Assembly: GCF_010093535.1 (NCBI RefSeq)
Contig: NW_022985195.1
Coordinates: 257,200-321,199 of the forward strand
Source of the DNA: Lindgomyces ingoldianus
Taxonomy: Eukaryota > Ascomycota > Dothideomycetes > Pleosporales > Lindgomycetaceae
Reading direction: 5' to 3'
DNA: 64,000 nt
A program made the position numbers and the translations under genes. Shown here piece after piece: positions 23,403 through 34,161 of the stretch (the stretch's first letter is position 1; each line of letters starts with the position of its first letter). The notes under the pieces are model-generated. The model was given only the letters and a program-made list of their open reading frames with translations, was not told the DNA's origin and searched no databases.

Positions 23403-24372
23403 CAGTGTGTCCAACCGTTAGTTACGGAGCCTTTTAGAGGTTGTATAGTACAGTTACAGAAGAGTTAGCTGTTACTAACTAACTATATAGAAAAGATAAC
23501 ATTAGTGTACAGTTTAAATACAGTAACTAAAGTATTATAAAGTAATTGCGCTAAAGCTAAAGACTATACCTAATTAAGAAGTTATAATACCCTTTATAAG
23601 ATCTACAGTTATTAATCTTACTAGTAACAGTAATGTTATGTAACTAATTTCTTTATTATTAACGCTAATAGTTAATTCCTCCCTATTGTAATAGTCTTTT
23701 TAGCCTGTAAAAAGCACTACTTACACTTACATAAAGTTGCTAGGATTAATAGGAAATTAAGGGCAATATTAATCTTAAAGGTAATTCTAACATTATAGTA
23801 GGCATTATTTAGGTGCTCCTTAGCCTAGGTATCTTGCATATGCTTTAAAAGAGTTACTTCACGCAAGGACAGCCTAGATAGGCTAGGTAAGGTTATATAG
23901 GCCTTCTCTAAGCATTAAGATAAGGCAGCATGATATATCTAGGTAGCAGAACAGCTAAATAAGGTATGTAAGAATAAGGCTTATAAGGATAAAGCCTATA
24001 AGAATAGGGCCTATAAGGTAGTAACACGCTAAGATAACTGCGTTATTAATTAGAATAAAAATTAGGACATTATAATAGGCAAAAGAATAAGGTAAATAGC
24101 ATAGTTACTAAATTTATTAAAAAATTGCTAACAAAACACGCACTAACAGCATTCTCTGCATTAATCTCTAAACACAAGCTCCCTAGCCCTTAGCAACCTG
24201 CCTTTAACTGCCTAAAACTACTAAAAATCCTATATAACTACTGTAAACAGTTAGTACAGCAGCCTTATGTATAGTACAGTATACTAAGTAGATGCCCTGT
24301 ACGTACGTACGTGACCAAAATCAGTGTACTGCAGTACTGTACTATTAGGTGTACTAACGGTTGGACACACTG
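23403..24372. mobile_element. hAT-type element, 970 bp, RIP-mutated (copy A)
   Basis: Both ends carry the 20-bp inverted repeat CAGTGTGTCCAACCGTTAGT. Immediate flanks are a perfect 8-bp direct repeat, GAGCTTCT (23395-23402 and 24373-24380), the target duplication expected of hAT transposons. The same element occurs at 40078-40734 (copy B). Relative to B, copy A is AT-rich, with many positions where B has C or G and A has T or A, and it keeps ~300 bp more internal sequence. No intact ORF exists in it. It is a non-autonomous or decayed element. A minus-strand ORF of 90 codons next to its right end (24385-24657) is unrecognised. Confidence 0.9.
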
Positions 24373-24380
24373 GAGCTTCT

Positions 24381-26468
24381 TGTCCTAGAATATATATGCA
24401 TCGCAGGTGTTGAAGAAGCAATATGCTTGTAAAGCATCTAACAGCTCCTTCTCTAACGGTGGCTCCGCTGAATCTGTTGGTGTTTCTATTAACGCTGAGG
24501 TAATGTGGAGCTTAGGAAGGGCTAATATTCTGGTTTTATGACTGTTGATTCCAGAGCCGAAGAAGTTAACAGCGCTGAAGTCACGATCTAACTGAGAATC
24601 GCGTAGGCTTATTAAAAGTAACCTAAAAGTAAGTCGGGAGGCTGAATTAGACAGCATAGCATTTTATCCTATCAATTAAAATGGAAGCGGGCACCTAATG
24701 CTTCGGCCAGTATTCAGAGTAATTTGTCAATTGATAACGTTAGAGCTCCAGCAGGTCCAATAAACTACCAAGGTGCTACTCAGGTCTAAATGAGCGTAAT
24801 GCTCTCAATGTGAATATCATGATATGATTAGAGTTGAGACACCAGAATCCTTCGCCGTGGTCTATCGTCAGCGTCACGAGCTTAGCGAACGTGGTCATCC
24901 ACAGAAACATTTAAGAAGGCCTGACTGTTACCACTGCTGAGCCTCGGCGTAACGCCCTTTGAGGGAGAAGCAATCACAGTTTATAGAGATACCTCATCGA
25001 GATTCCTATTGGGTTAAAACTCAGCTATTTGATGAACAACATAGGAGTATTTCGTTGACAGTCATATTGAGGAGAAACGCCGTGGCTACCTAAAGTGTTA
25101 TGAAACACTATTTGTGGAGCTAAGAGGAGCACCAGAGGCATGAGGAACTGGATTGCATTCATCGCTAGAGGAGTGCTTGTAGGAGTCTATATATATGCGA
25201 AATAAGTGGGTAAGTCTTAGCAACATAGACTACGGTGAGATGCATACGACTATGGTGACAACGCATCCGACCATGGTGACGACGCATTCGACTATCGTGT
25301 GACTACTGCAAACACTATTAGTCTAGCACTAGCAAACTTGCGAATGAAAAGGTACAAAGACACTGCTACTTTTAATACAAAAATTAATCGTAAACGAAAA
25401 TTGGTGACTATATCTCCTTTTAAAGCGGGTTGTTCTCCTCTAATTGTAGACCCTAAATACTACTCAATACACGTGGTTAAGGGTTCACAATCAATTTTCA
25501 TAGTTGTTCACTACTTTTGTTGAAATTTGACTCATCTGACATTCTCCTTTGTTTCTGCGTCATTAAGTCATTGAGGAGAAAAGTGATGGCCAGGACTGAA
25601 AATTGGCCTGAGTTAGCATGGAATACATAAAAAAGGCCTAGTTTAGGACTGAAATCTTCATCCTTTGGCCGTCATTATAATTCTAGCAAGAGAGCTAATT
25701 GATTAAAATACCCCGGATCAAAGTGCCCTAAGCAAGGGCTCCCATTACCGTCATCTCTATATTTAGTAGTCCCTTATTTTAGTCGTCGCTTGTGGCTTGG
25801 GATCACAAGTTCTCTCACCATGGGACCAGCGTAACACCATTCTCAGACACATATCGCCTGGACGATGTAAGTCTGACCCTAATCTCTGAAGTCCTAATAT
25901 CTCCTTTATTTTTTGGAGTCAAGAGTTGCTTATGAGACTTAGGGAGACCCTCTATGTTTAAGTAATTCAAATATCGATGTGGTATTCCCGCTTCATCCTT
26001 ATATTCACATGTAGGCAAGACCACAATAATATCTACATCTCTTGCCATCTCCTTTGCTTTGGAGCTACCTTACTAAGGAACTGTAGTTGCTCGAGCCGTT
26101 ATATTGGTCTTTTGGTCCGTGACGAAAAGGGCGGCGCCCTGTGCTATGCATCCTGGTTGTAATTTCACAAAGATTGAAAAATAGGTAAGGAGAGAAAGAG
26201 TGAGAGAACGCCGTTATTATTATATCATACAACACGAACGCTGGTTGGTTATGCTCCACACCCAGCTCCGAGCCTGATGCAGGCATTAATCCCACTAAAA
26301 CAAACACTAAATCCACCCATATCGCTAGATGTTGCGTTCAACGCCGTGTTACGTCACGCCAGTACCGAACCCTCGTTTCACCCCTTCCCTCCAACCTCAC
26401 CCCAAACTTAACACCCTCCACCGTCCCATCCACGACCTAACCCACTGACCCCTCGTATCGCCTCTCAG
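24381..26468. other. Gene-poor region between hAT copy A and the 2EXR gene
   Basis: About 2.1 kb. It contains a 90-codon minus-strand ORF (24385-24657) of unknown identity, a short 21-bp tandem repeat (25228-25300), and the 3' flank of the 2EXR gene. I see no other recognisable feature. Confidence 0.4.
25228..25300. repeat. 21-bp tandem repeat, about 3.5 units
   Basis: GACTACGGTGAGATGCATAC-like units start at 25228, 25248, 25269 and 25290 (steps of 20, 21 and 21 bp) with a shared GACTATGGTGACNACGCAT core. It is short and not part of a recognisable gene. Confidence 0.6.
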
Positions 26469-27620
26469 TCACACATCCTCATCCTCGTTCTCCCCTGAAC
26501 TCTCCGGCCGACAAGTCACACAATCCGCATACAGCCTCGCGCAGAACTCACGCACCGTCATTCCGCCCTCGCCATCAAAGCCCACGCAATGGCCCGCCAT
26601 GCACCACCATGCCCACTTACCGTCCGCGTCGCGGGAAAGGTAGTTTTCTCCAGGAGACCAGGTGTCGAGGCTGAAGGTTATACGGTTGAGTTTGGGGCCA
26701 AGGGGTTGGGGTGGGGATGGTGTGTAAGTTGAGGATAGTGATGGTGAATATGTTGATGTTGGTGTCAGTACCAATGTGTCTGTCGATTCGGTGTCGGAAT
26801 CCGAATCAAGTTCAGACGAAGATGAGGAAGCAAATCCTGATGTAGCCGTAGCAGAACCCATACTCTTAAACGCCTGACTAGCATGATACCACACCCACAA
26901 CGGATTCCAAAGTGGATCTCCAATCGCCTTAACATGCAAGTTTAACTCGTGCACATTCTTAACCTCCTTCAACTCCTCGCGCACCTGTTTCGCAAGCCCC
27001 CAGCTCGCAGGCGTCATATTGCGCGGATCCGGCACCCCGAGCATAGACGACGTCGTGATGAGCTTGAGATCGCAGCGTTTCACCTGCTGCAGCGTCTCTG
27101 GGGCTATCCTCCAGATTCTGGGTTTCTGGCTACCTGGTAGAGGCTCTGACGTGATACTTTGGATGTCTTTGGGATAGTTGGCTGGCGACACCGTGAGTCG
27201 GAAGACGGTTTTCTTGCATAACAGATCCATATATTCTGTATACACTTGCCGGTTGACCAGGAATACCCAGTTGCTTTTCCGGGCTTCAGGTCGTCCACCC
27301 ACACTTGCTCGACCGGTTCGAGACGACATAATCCACGATAGAGGAGAAATTTGTTTCTTCTCACTTGCGGGTGGAGGAGGATAGTATGGATCCTCAAGCA
27401 GGTACTCGTAAACCATATCCCGCAGCTCAGGCGGAAGATCCATGAACCGAAACGGAGTGGAAGGTGTGGCTTGCATATTCATTCGTTTTCGGATTAGAAG
27501 AATGAGCAAGGGGGTCAGCAGCGCGACGACGGTGACGAGAGTGGATGTGTGCCAGAGCCAGATCCATCGCGATGGGATTGGGAATGCGGCTCTTATGGGT
27601 ATATTGTGTGGGGAAGACAT
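26469..27620 (-). CDS. 2EXR-domain protein with an N-terminal membrane segment
   Basis: Single exon of 383 aa if translation starts at the ATG at 27620, which has a favourable ACCACC leader; the same frame stays open upstream to 27938, but that part looks like leader. Residues ~20-43 are a hydrophobic segment (WIWLWHTSTLVTVVALLTPL...) followed by Arg/Lys, a likely membrane anchor. Residues ~57 onward match the fungal 2EXR module (FRFMDLPPELRDMVYEYLLE, then FLVNRQVYTEYMDLL), an F-box-like fold of unknown function that is abundant in Pezizomycotina. A Ser/Thr/Asp-rich linker separates it from a Cys/Trp-containing end (GKWAWWCMAGHCVGFDGEGG, CARLYADCVTC) and an acidic C-terminus. The membrane segment before a 2EXR domain is less common and deserves checking. 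Confidence 0.8.
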   Translation of the reverse strand: MSSPHNIPIRAAFPIPSRWIWLWHTSTLVTVVALLTPLLILLIRKRMNMQATPSTPFRFMDLPPELRDMVYEYLLEDPYYPPPPASEKKQISPLSWIMSSRTGRASVGGRPEARKSNWVFLVNRQVYTEYMDLLCKKTVFRLTVSPANYPKDIQSITSEPLPGSQKPRIWRIAPETLQQVKRCDLKLITTSSMLGVPDPRNMTPASWGLAKQVREELKEVKNVHELNLHVKAIGDPLWNPLWVWYHASQAFKSMGSATATSGFASSSSSELDSDSDTESTDTLVLTPTSTYSPSLSSTYTPSPPQPLGPKLNRITFSLDTWSPGENYLSRDADGKWAWWCMAGHCVGFDGEGGMTVREFCARLYADCVTCRPESSGENEDEDV

Positions 27621-29022
27621 GGTGGTGGTGTGTGGTGGTCGTGTTACGGAAACCGAGTTGTGCGATGCGTTGAGAGTGTACGTAGACCGATGTAATGCAG
27701 TGCGGCAACGCAACACCAAGATAAAATATAATAAGAGAGCGACAGTGGCGAGAAAACGAGAGTCACGCCAAGGTAAGCCCCAAGTGCGCTCTGAATCACA
27801 ATAATCCTCAGAGATCGAAAGTTGTGACAAAGCGAGTGACGAGGAGACTCCGGGGATACAGTTCCCCTGATATGCGATGCGGAAACTCAAACTCGAAGAG
27901 CGAAAGTAGAGGAGATGTGTTGTCAGAAGCTTTCTCATCAGGCAGCTGAATTATATTCGCTGGTGCCTCGAGACCTGCGACGAAGGGGAAAGGTCAGCTG
28001 CCCGCACCGCCACAGCCTTGCATCCAAGGGCGGTGTTTTCAGGCGAACACGAGTATTGGTGGAGGCTGTTTGCACATTCGCGAATGGAGGGGCGGAGATA
28101 ATCACGATGTGAAACGCTTGGCAACGCAGAAGAGTCGTGCGCTTTTATGCTTTAGCAGCCAAGAAGCAGCGGGTAGCGGGGTTCGGGGAATGGGTGGGAG
28201 TGGGAGTGATGAGAGATGAGAAATATGTGGAGAGCGGAATTGCGACATGCCAAGAGCAAGGCTAACATATCGTGCTTGGGATCGTGTATGAGACAGGGAT
28301 ATGATGCTTTTCATCTACGACGGTCAAATTAAAGAGGTTCAAGCATCCTGGATTCTTTCCCTCTTGTTCATCTTCTCTCGTTGATGATTTGTTTCAGAAG
28401 GGTCACCAGCTGCTACCAGGTAGTCACATCACCTCGAGGTGAACGTATACACACATTGAAGACTACATGCATCTACGGGCATCGCTCTTTCTACATCTCA
28501 CCAACCCTCTCCCCAGGCTAAACAAGAGTAATCTGAAAAAAAAAGCATATATACCTCCCATCATGATCAGGATAAAGCGACCGACGAATTCCTCCAACTC
28601 CTGGATATCTTAAAACAATATAAATATCTGCATCCACAGGTTAGGAAAACGTGGTGAAAAGATGAATGATGTGATGCGCCCAAAAACTCCACAACATGGT
28701 TTCCAAGGAAGTGGTGGAATGGGACAGATGGAGAGAGCGAGGAAGCAAACGAACAGAATAGATAAGTAACGGGAAGAGAAAATGGTATCACCGAATCTGA
28801 TCAATCCGCAGCCCCAGCCTAAGGAACCCCATGAAAGCAAACAAAAACCTAGCAATTGCCCACCCGCAACCAAGCGTCAACCATAAAGACAAGAATTCTT
28901 CCTCCCAAAACACTTCTCCCTCAAGCTTAATGGAAACGATCCCCTCCATCCTCGCAAAAACTTCGTCTCCTCACCAACGGCCTGACTCTACTTGCCGGAA
29001 ACATAGGCCTATTATGCCATTG
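27621..29022. other. Intergenic region between the 2EXR and Zn2Cys6 genes
   Basis: About 1.4 kb holding the leader/promoter of the 2EXR gene and the 3' UTR of the next minus-strand gene. No further gene is evident. Confidence 0.4.
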
Positions 29023-30935
29023 TCAAGCGACCATAGTCTGGTACTCCGTGCCCTTATTCCCAGATATACCGAGTCTAGCATTGGCATGTGCAAGACCTGA
29101 CTTAGCCGCCTCCTGCAACTGCGCTTCAACTCCCCTGTCCCTTTCTCTCTCCCGATCTATATTCGGCGGGGATGATCGATTCGGTAGCATCCTTACCTCA
29201 GGAGGCAAGCCAATAGGATTACCTCCTCCGCCCGCGCCCATATTCGCGGTGGGCGTCATGCCTTTATGCAGAGGACTTAGAATCGTGCTCGCACCGGGCG
29301 ATCCGGTGCTTGCACGTTCACGACCGCCGCTATTTTCGAATTCCTCGCTTTCGCTGCCCATGCCGCTGGACATGACGCCGTGGTGGACGGGGCCGCCACG
29401 GAGTTCGAGCTCGCGGACCTCTTTCCATGAGCATTTTGCATGTTTCTTTGTGCAGCCCATGCATGCGGTTAGATTTTTGAGACAGTCCATGTGTAATCGA
29501 CGACACCGGTCACAGGGCGGGAGGATGCGCTCGCCTTTTGCTAGGCTCTCCATTCGGTGCACCATTTCGATTTTGAAGGGGCCGCCGTCGTCTTTTTCTT
29601 GCGGTTGGTTTCCACGTTGACTTGATGCCGGCAGTAGACTAGATGGTGTGTTTGGGATTGGTACGGGCGAATTGATCATGTGTTGGATTTCTGCCTCGGA
29701 GTAGTGTGAAAGTCTGGCTGTGGAGAGGGGTGGTGGATTTCCTTCCACAGGTTTTGGTGGCACCTTTGAGGGGCCTACAATGGGCGTGGCAGGGTGAGAG
29801 GGGGTGTTAGGGGCTATGGAAGGACGGCGAACATCGCCAGCGCCGTTGATGGGTGCTGAAGATTGCCGCCGGTCGCTGAGAGTATGGAATTTGGACATCA
29901 ATTCGTGGCGAGTGTTTGTGGATGACCCATTGCTATTTTGGTCAGAGGGAGGCCGGGCATTGACAGCAACAAAGCTGCTGGGGGAAGGCTGTGAGGATTG
30001 GGTTAGGTTTGCGAGATTGGAGCTGGCTGCCTGAGCGGCCGCGCCATTCATGAGAGCAACGTTGGAAGGACTCGCCGGGCGCTTTGGCGGAGCGGGACTT
30101 GAAGTTGCTCTCCTGTCGACGATGGCCTGCTTTCTGCCTTTGAGGCGGTGGTTGAGCTGTCGGGTGCGCGCAGCAACTATCAAGCATGTTAGCTGGGTGA
30201 ATTGAAACCATATATGCGATATGCCTCACCCTGATCAGCCAATTGACAAATCTGCCCCAAATTCTTCTCCAAAATCTCCAGCGTCCCCAACTCCTTCTCC
30301 TCATCCTCGATAATTGGCTGAGGGGGGATCATCTTCTGCGGAATGCCCGAGGAAATGAGGACGAAATCCTCCTCCGAGATCTGCACCCTGCACTGCTTGG
30401 TGTAGAACTGGCAGACGCGCACACCCTCGCTCATCTGCCCAAGCTGGAACTGCTCGGGCTTATTGCGCGCAAACTCGACCACATCCAGCCACGTCACCGT
30501 GGTGCCGTCCTTGCCATGGCTCTTCAGCACCCGGGGCGGGCCATCGAACAGGCGCTCGAAGCGCTTGATCAGAATAGGTCCAAGCGGGCGGGCACCTAGG
30601 TTGCAGGCCATGCTCTCATGGCGGTCGAGCACGCCCTGGTAGTCGCTCAGCAGCGTGAGGATGTTGGGCAGGGTGTCGTCATTTGTAATTAGTGGGAGGT
30701 CATTGTCGCAGTGTCTGGCGAGGTAATTAATCTGCAAGTGGTTGTGAGTCTTGGCCTGCTTGGGCAGGGGCGCGGATGCGGGATGAATTGCCTCATGCGA
30801 CGGACTCCGCTTGCGCTTGAGGTCAGTCGCTTGGACAATCGAGGCCGAAGGCAACGACGGCGGGTGCGGGTTGGAGTTGGGAAGCATGGTTTGGGAGAGG
30901 TCGCTCATCGTCTGGGAGTCGACGGTGGAGGACAT
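29023..30935 (-). CDS. Conserved fungal protein with a Zn2Cys6-type cluster in its C-terminal half
   Basis: Two exons, 30935..30230 and 30176..29023, give 619 aa. The intron has a GTGAGG donor, GCTAAC branch and ATAG acceptor, joining ICQLADQ|VAARTRQLNHRLK. Residues ~75-245 form a conserved, folded-looking region (LPLITNDDTLPNILTLLSDY, GARPLGPILIKRFERLFDGP, QFYTKQCRVQISEEDFVLIS). A Ser/Pro-rich stretch follows, then six Cys at about 457, 460, 467, 474, 477 and 484, spaced C-x2-C-x6-C-x6-C-x2-C-x6-C, matching the fungal binuclear zinc cluster. In most Zn2Cys6 regulators this DNA-binding motif is near the N-terminus and followed by a middle homology region; neither holds here. It is probably a nuclear regulator, but the target and even DNA binding are unproven. 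Confidence 0.85.
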
Positions 30936-32071
30936 CGTGGGCGCTCGCGGGGGGCGGGCCCGAGGCTGTTATTTATGGATGGCGGACGAGAGAGGGGGGG
31001 GTGTGACGGAGTCGGAGATGGCAGGGCAGGGCGTGAGTGAGCTTGTGCGCGAGAGGAGCGGAAGGGCGGACACGCGGACTCCACAATCACACACAGCCGT
31101 GCAGCAGCACAAACAGCACAACACAGAGGGCACAAGGGGGCAGCGAGGGGCCAGACTACGAGCATGCCATGTTGCAGCGGAGTCGATGCCGGATGCCAGA
31201 AGCCAGGAGCGGGCAGAACAGATGGGTCGATTGTGAGGCGAGAGTGCGGGTGGGAGAGGAAGTGGAGAAGAAATGCTGGACGTGTGGGCATTCACGGCAG
31301 CATTTCGCCCGTAGGGCCGCAGCCACAAAGGAAGGCAGGCGCTGGCAGGCAGAGGACTGTGAGGACAAGGCCTCGAAGGTCCGGAAACAAGCCTAGGCTG
31401 CGAGGGCGGAGAAGGCACATGTCCGCAGCCAATCAGCTTTTACCCGTCCGCGGGGCTGGACGGTCTGCGCCAGGGGTCTGGGCTGCGATGCTCGAGTGCT
31501 CCCACCGTCTGCGGCACTCTGGGCCTCATCGTCAAGACTGTCGGCGCCCTGGGTCCAGCCCGGAAATAAACACCTCGCAGCCGTCGAAACAGGAGGGTGA
31601 AACGAGGGTTCCGGTTGACGTCGAGGCATACGTACACTCTCTGAGGGCTGACGATCAGAGTCGATGAAGTCGAGATGGGAGGCTGTTAGGCGCGTCGAAC
31701 ATGATGGTTTGACTGTATTGAACCTAGGGATCCGTAGCCTCCCCATCCATGGTCTGACCTCCTGAAGCAGTGCAGCGGTCCTCCCGGAAAGCGGAGGCAT
31801 GTGAGCCGATGGCGGAACCCATCCAGGTCGGGCGGGATTTCTCCGTCTAGCCAAAGCTCGGACCGCGTCCACCCTTGCCCAGAGAGGCAGCCGACGGTCA
31901 GGGTTCTATTCTCAACTCGGTAAAGCGCACAGATGTTCCGCACACCAACCACAACCCGCCTTCGCCATCGTCATCGTCAATCCAACAACTACTAGCCTAC
32001 AATCTCATTTCGCACACAGCAACTTCACGCCTTCCCCCAACCTCAATCCCTAACCAACTCTCACACTCATC
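30936..32071. promoter_or_regulatory. Divergent intergenic region between the Zn2Cys6 gene and LSM7
   Basis: 1.1 kb, GC-rich near the Zn2Cys6 start. Numerous overlapping ORFs occur on both strands, none with a recognisable motif. It should contain both promoters. Confidence 0.4.
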
Positions 32072-32708
32072 ATGGCCGAGCGCGGCGCTTTCCGAGGCGG
32101 GCGCGGACGCGGCGGCGGCGATCGTGGTGGTCGTGGAGGACGGGGCGGCCATGGTGGAGGTGGAGGAGCCCAGGCAGGACATACTGACACGCGTCCCAAG
32201 AAGGAGAATATTCTCGATCTCTCCAAGTATACGGACAAGGAAATCACTGTGAAGTTCCAGGGCGGGCGCGAAGGTGAGTTTGCTGTTCCTTTTTCATCTC
32301 CAATGTCATTTTCGGTAGATGGGTGGGGGAGTGTGGGAATAGACTTCAATTGCTTGCTCTCTGCTTCCCCCCCCTCGAGATTGTTTCTACACCCAATATT
32401 GCATGCTAACGCCCACCCACAGTTATCGGCAAGCTCAAAGGCTACGACGGCCTCATGAACCTCGTCCTCGACGACGTGAAAGAAGTCATGGCTGGTCCGT
32501 ACTCCTCCCCACTCCTCCCCGCAGTCCAACCCCAACTCCTTCCACTCTCTCATCCCCACCCCCACTAACTCTCCCCCCAGATGACCAAGGCAACCAAACC
32601 ACGCGCCCTCTCGGCCTCGTCGTCGCTCGTGGCACCCTACTCACCGCAATCTACCCAATGGATGGAAGTCGTGAGATCGCGAATCCTTTCCAGGCAGGCG
32701 AGGAATGA
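32072..32708 (+). CDS. LSM7: LSm7, U6 snRNA-associated Sm-like protein
   Basis: Three exons, 32072..32273, 32423..32494 and 32581..32708, give 133 aa. Joints: KFQGGREG/V|IGKLKGYDGLMNLVLDDV and VKEVMA|DDQGNQTTRPLGLVVARG. The donor of intron 2 (GTCCGT) is weak but the phase and the family sequence support it. Sm motif 1 (DKEITVKFQGGRE, LKGYDGLMNLVLDDV) and Sm motif 2 (LGLVVARGT) are complete, ending EIANPFQAGEE. LSm7 is part of the LSm2-8 ring on U6 snRNA in the nucleus and the LSm1-7 ring that promotes decapping in the cytoplasm. The first ~33 residues form an Arg/Gly (RGG-type) tail that yeast Lsm7 lacks, a possible RNA-contact extension. Confidence 0.95.
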
Positions 32709-33431
32709 GTCTTAAACTCCCCCTCATTCCTCTAATAATTGCGTTTACTACGCTCACAGATGAGGAACATGGCTTGTACCCTATTCGAGAGGAGGTGGGT
32801 GGTGAGGAGGAAGATGGTGCCGATTCTGGTGATGGTGCGGGAGCTGATGCTAGTGGTGATGTTGGAGCTGATGCTAGTGATGGTGTTGGGGCTGATACTA
32901 GTGATGTTGCTGGGGCTGATATTGATTTTGGTGCTGGGGCTGATGCTGGTGATGGTGCTACAGTTGGCGCTACAGTTGGCGCTATAGTTGATACTACAGT
33001 TGTCACGTGTGAGGCTGCTAAGAATGAGGTGAAGGATGAGGAGAAGGTTGAAAAGGAGTGATACCCTAACTCCTAGCGGAATTCCATATCTTCTCGGCGT
33101 AAGAGGATAAAATGGGCATAGGTCGGTGGGATGCATAGTTTGCTCTAGCAAAAAGCTAAGGTCAGAACAGGTTTCTCTTCTGTGGTACTTGCCTAAACCA
33201 ATCCACAAAACTGTCAAGACCCCCCATAACAGAACATATCTCCGTAGATGTATGCTAACACAATCCCGTAATCCCCTACCCTTCATTGGCTCTCTTTCCA
33301 ATTTAATCTCCAACCTTCCAATCCTTTGTTGGTCTGTCCTACTCCTCTGAAACAATGCCAACGTTTGTAGTTTAATACGGCACATTCACCTTCCTAATGC
33401 CCTCCCAATCCACCACCACCACCACCACCAC
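32709..33431. other. Region downstream of LSM7
   Basis: Holds the LSM7 3' flank and a 24-bp minisatellite (listed separately). A 118-codon plus-strand ORF (32705-33061) overlaps the LSM7 stop by ATGA and covers the minisatellite; the opposite strand is open as well, so coding is doubtful. A CACCAC microsatellite (about 33412-33431) abuts the stop codon of the next gene. Confidence 0.45.
32816..32965 (+). repeat. 24-bp minisatellite, about six units
   Basis: In the plus frame of 32705-33061 each unit encodes eight residues: GADASGDV, GADASDGV, GADTSDVA, GADIDFGA, GADAGDGA. The 24-bp period keeps frame. Flanking shorter repeats (GGCGCTACAGTT) extend it to about 33000. It directly follows LSM7. 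Confidence 0.7.
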
Positions 33432-34161
33432 CTACTGACCTGGCAAGTCAAGCTGTCTCGGCACCGTCTGACTATCATCCGTACCACCATACTCATGATC
33501 GTATTTCCCCACGATCACCGGATGACCTCTGTCTGGTTCCGTGACCGTGGGCTTGGGGTAGTCGGGAGCATGTGCACCGTAGACGCCTGCTTGGGTTTCA
33601 CTGTGGATGATTAGTGGAAGGAAGCTGGACAGCGAAGTATTACGGATTAGTGGTCATTGGGTGAGGTAAAGAAGCTGAATGTACTCACCGATCTCCAGAA
33701 ACCAAATCCGGATGGCCAATTGGTCCATCGATACCGACACGCTCATGTTTCTGGCGCCCACCATCCTCCCTCTCTTTCTCCATGGCTTCCCTCGCAGGAT
33801 GACCCGGCGGGGGGTCTTTATGTAGTTTATTCCTCGACTTATAGCCCTCGTTGCTGCTATCTTCAGAGGAGCGACTCGCTTCATAGCTTACGAGACCAGC
33901 TGTACCAGCAGTAGCGCCCACACTGGTGCCAGCAGCGCCGTATTCCTTTGAACTTCGGGGACTGTCACGGTGTTCTACGCTCTCAAACTTATCGTCGGAG
34001 TGTTTATCTTTGTTGCGGTGCAGAAAGCCGAGCAGGCCATGTCTTTTCTTGCCATCACCTTCTGTCTCCTTCTCCCTCTCCGCCTCCCGATCCTCCCTCT
34101 GCTTCTGGCTCTCAATTTCCCTCTGCTGTTTCTGCTCCTCTTTCTCGGCCTCCTTCCGGTG

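Noticed and set aside
24385..24657. 90-codon ORF beside hAT copy A as a captured gene
   Set aside because: It lies outside the element's terminal repeats, has no family, and does not continue on the other side of the insertion.
30711..31872. Many long ORFs between the Zn2Cys6 gene and LSM7
   Set aside because: Open on both strands at once because of high GC content, with Arg/Pro/Ser bias and no motif.
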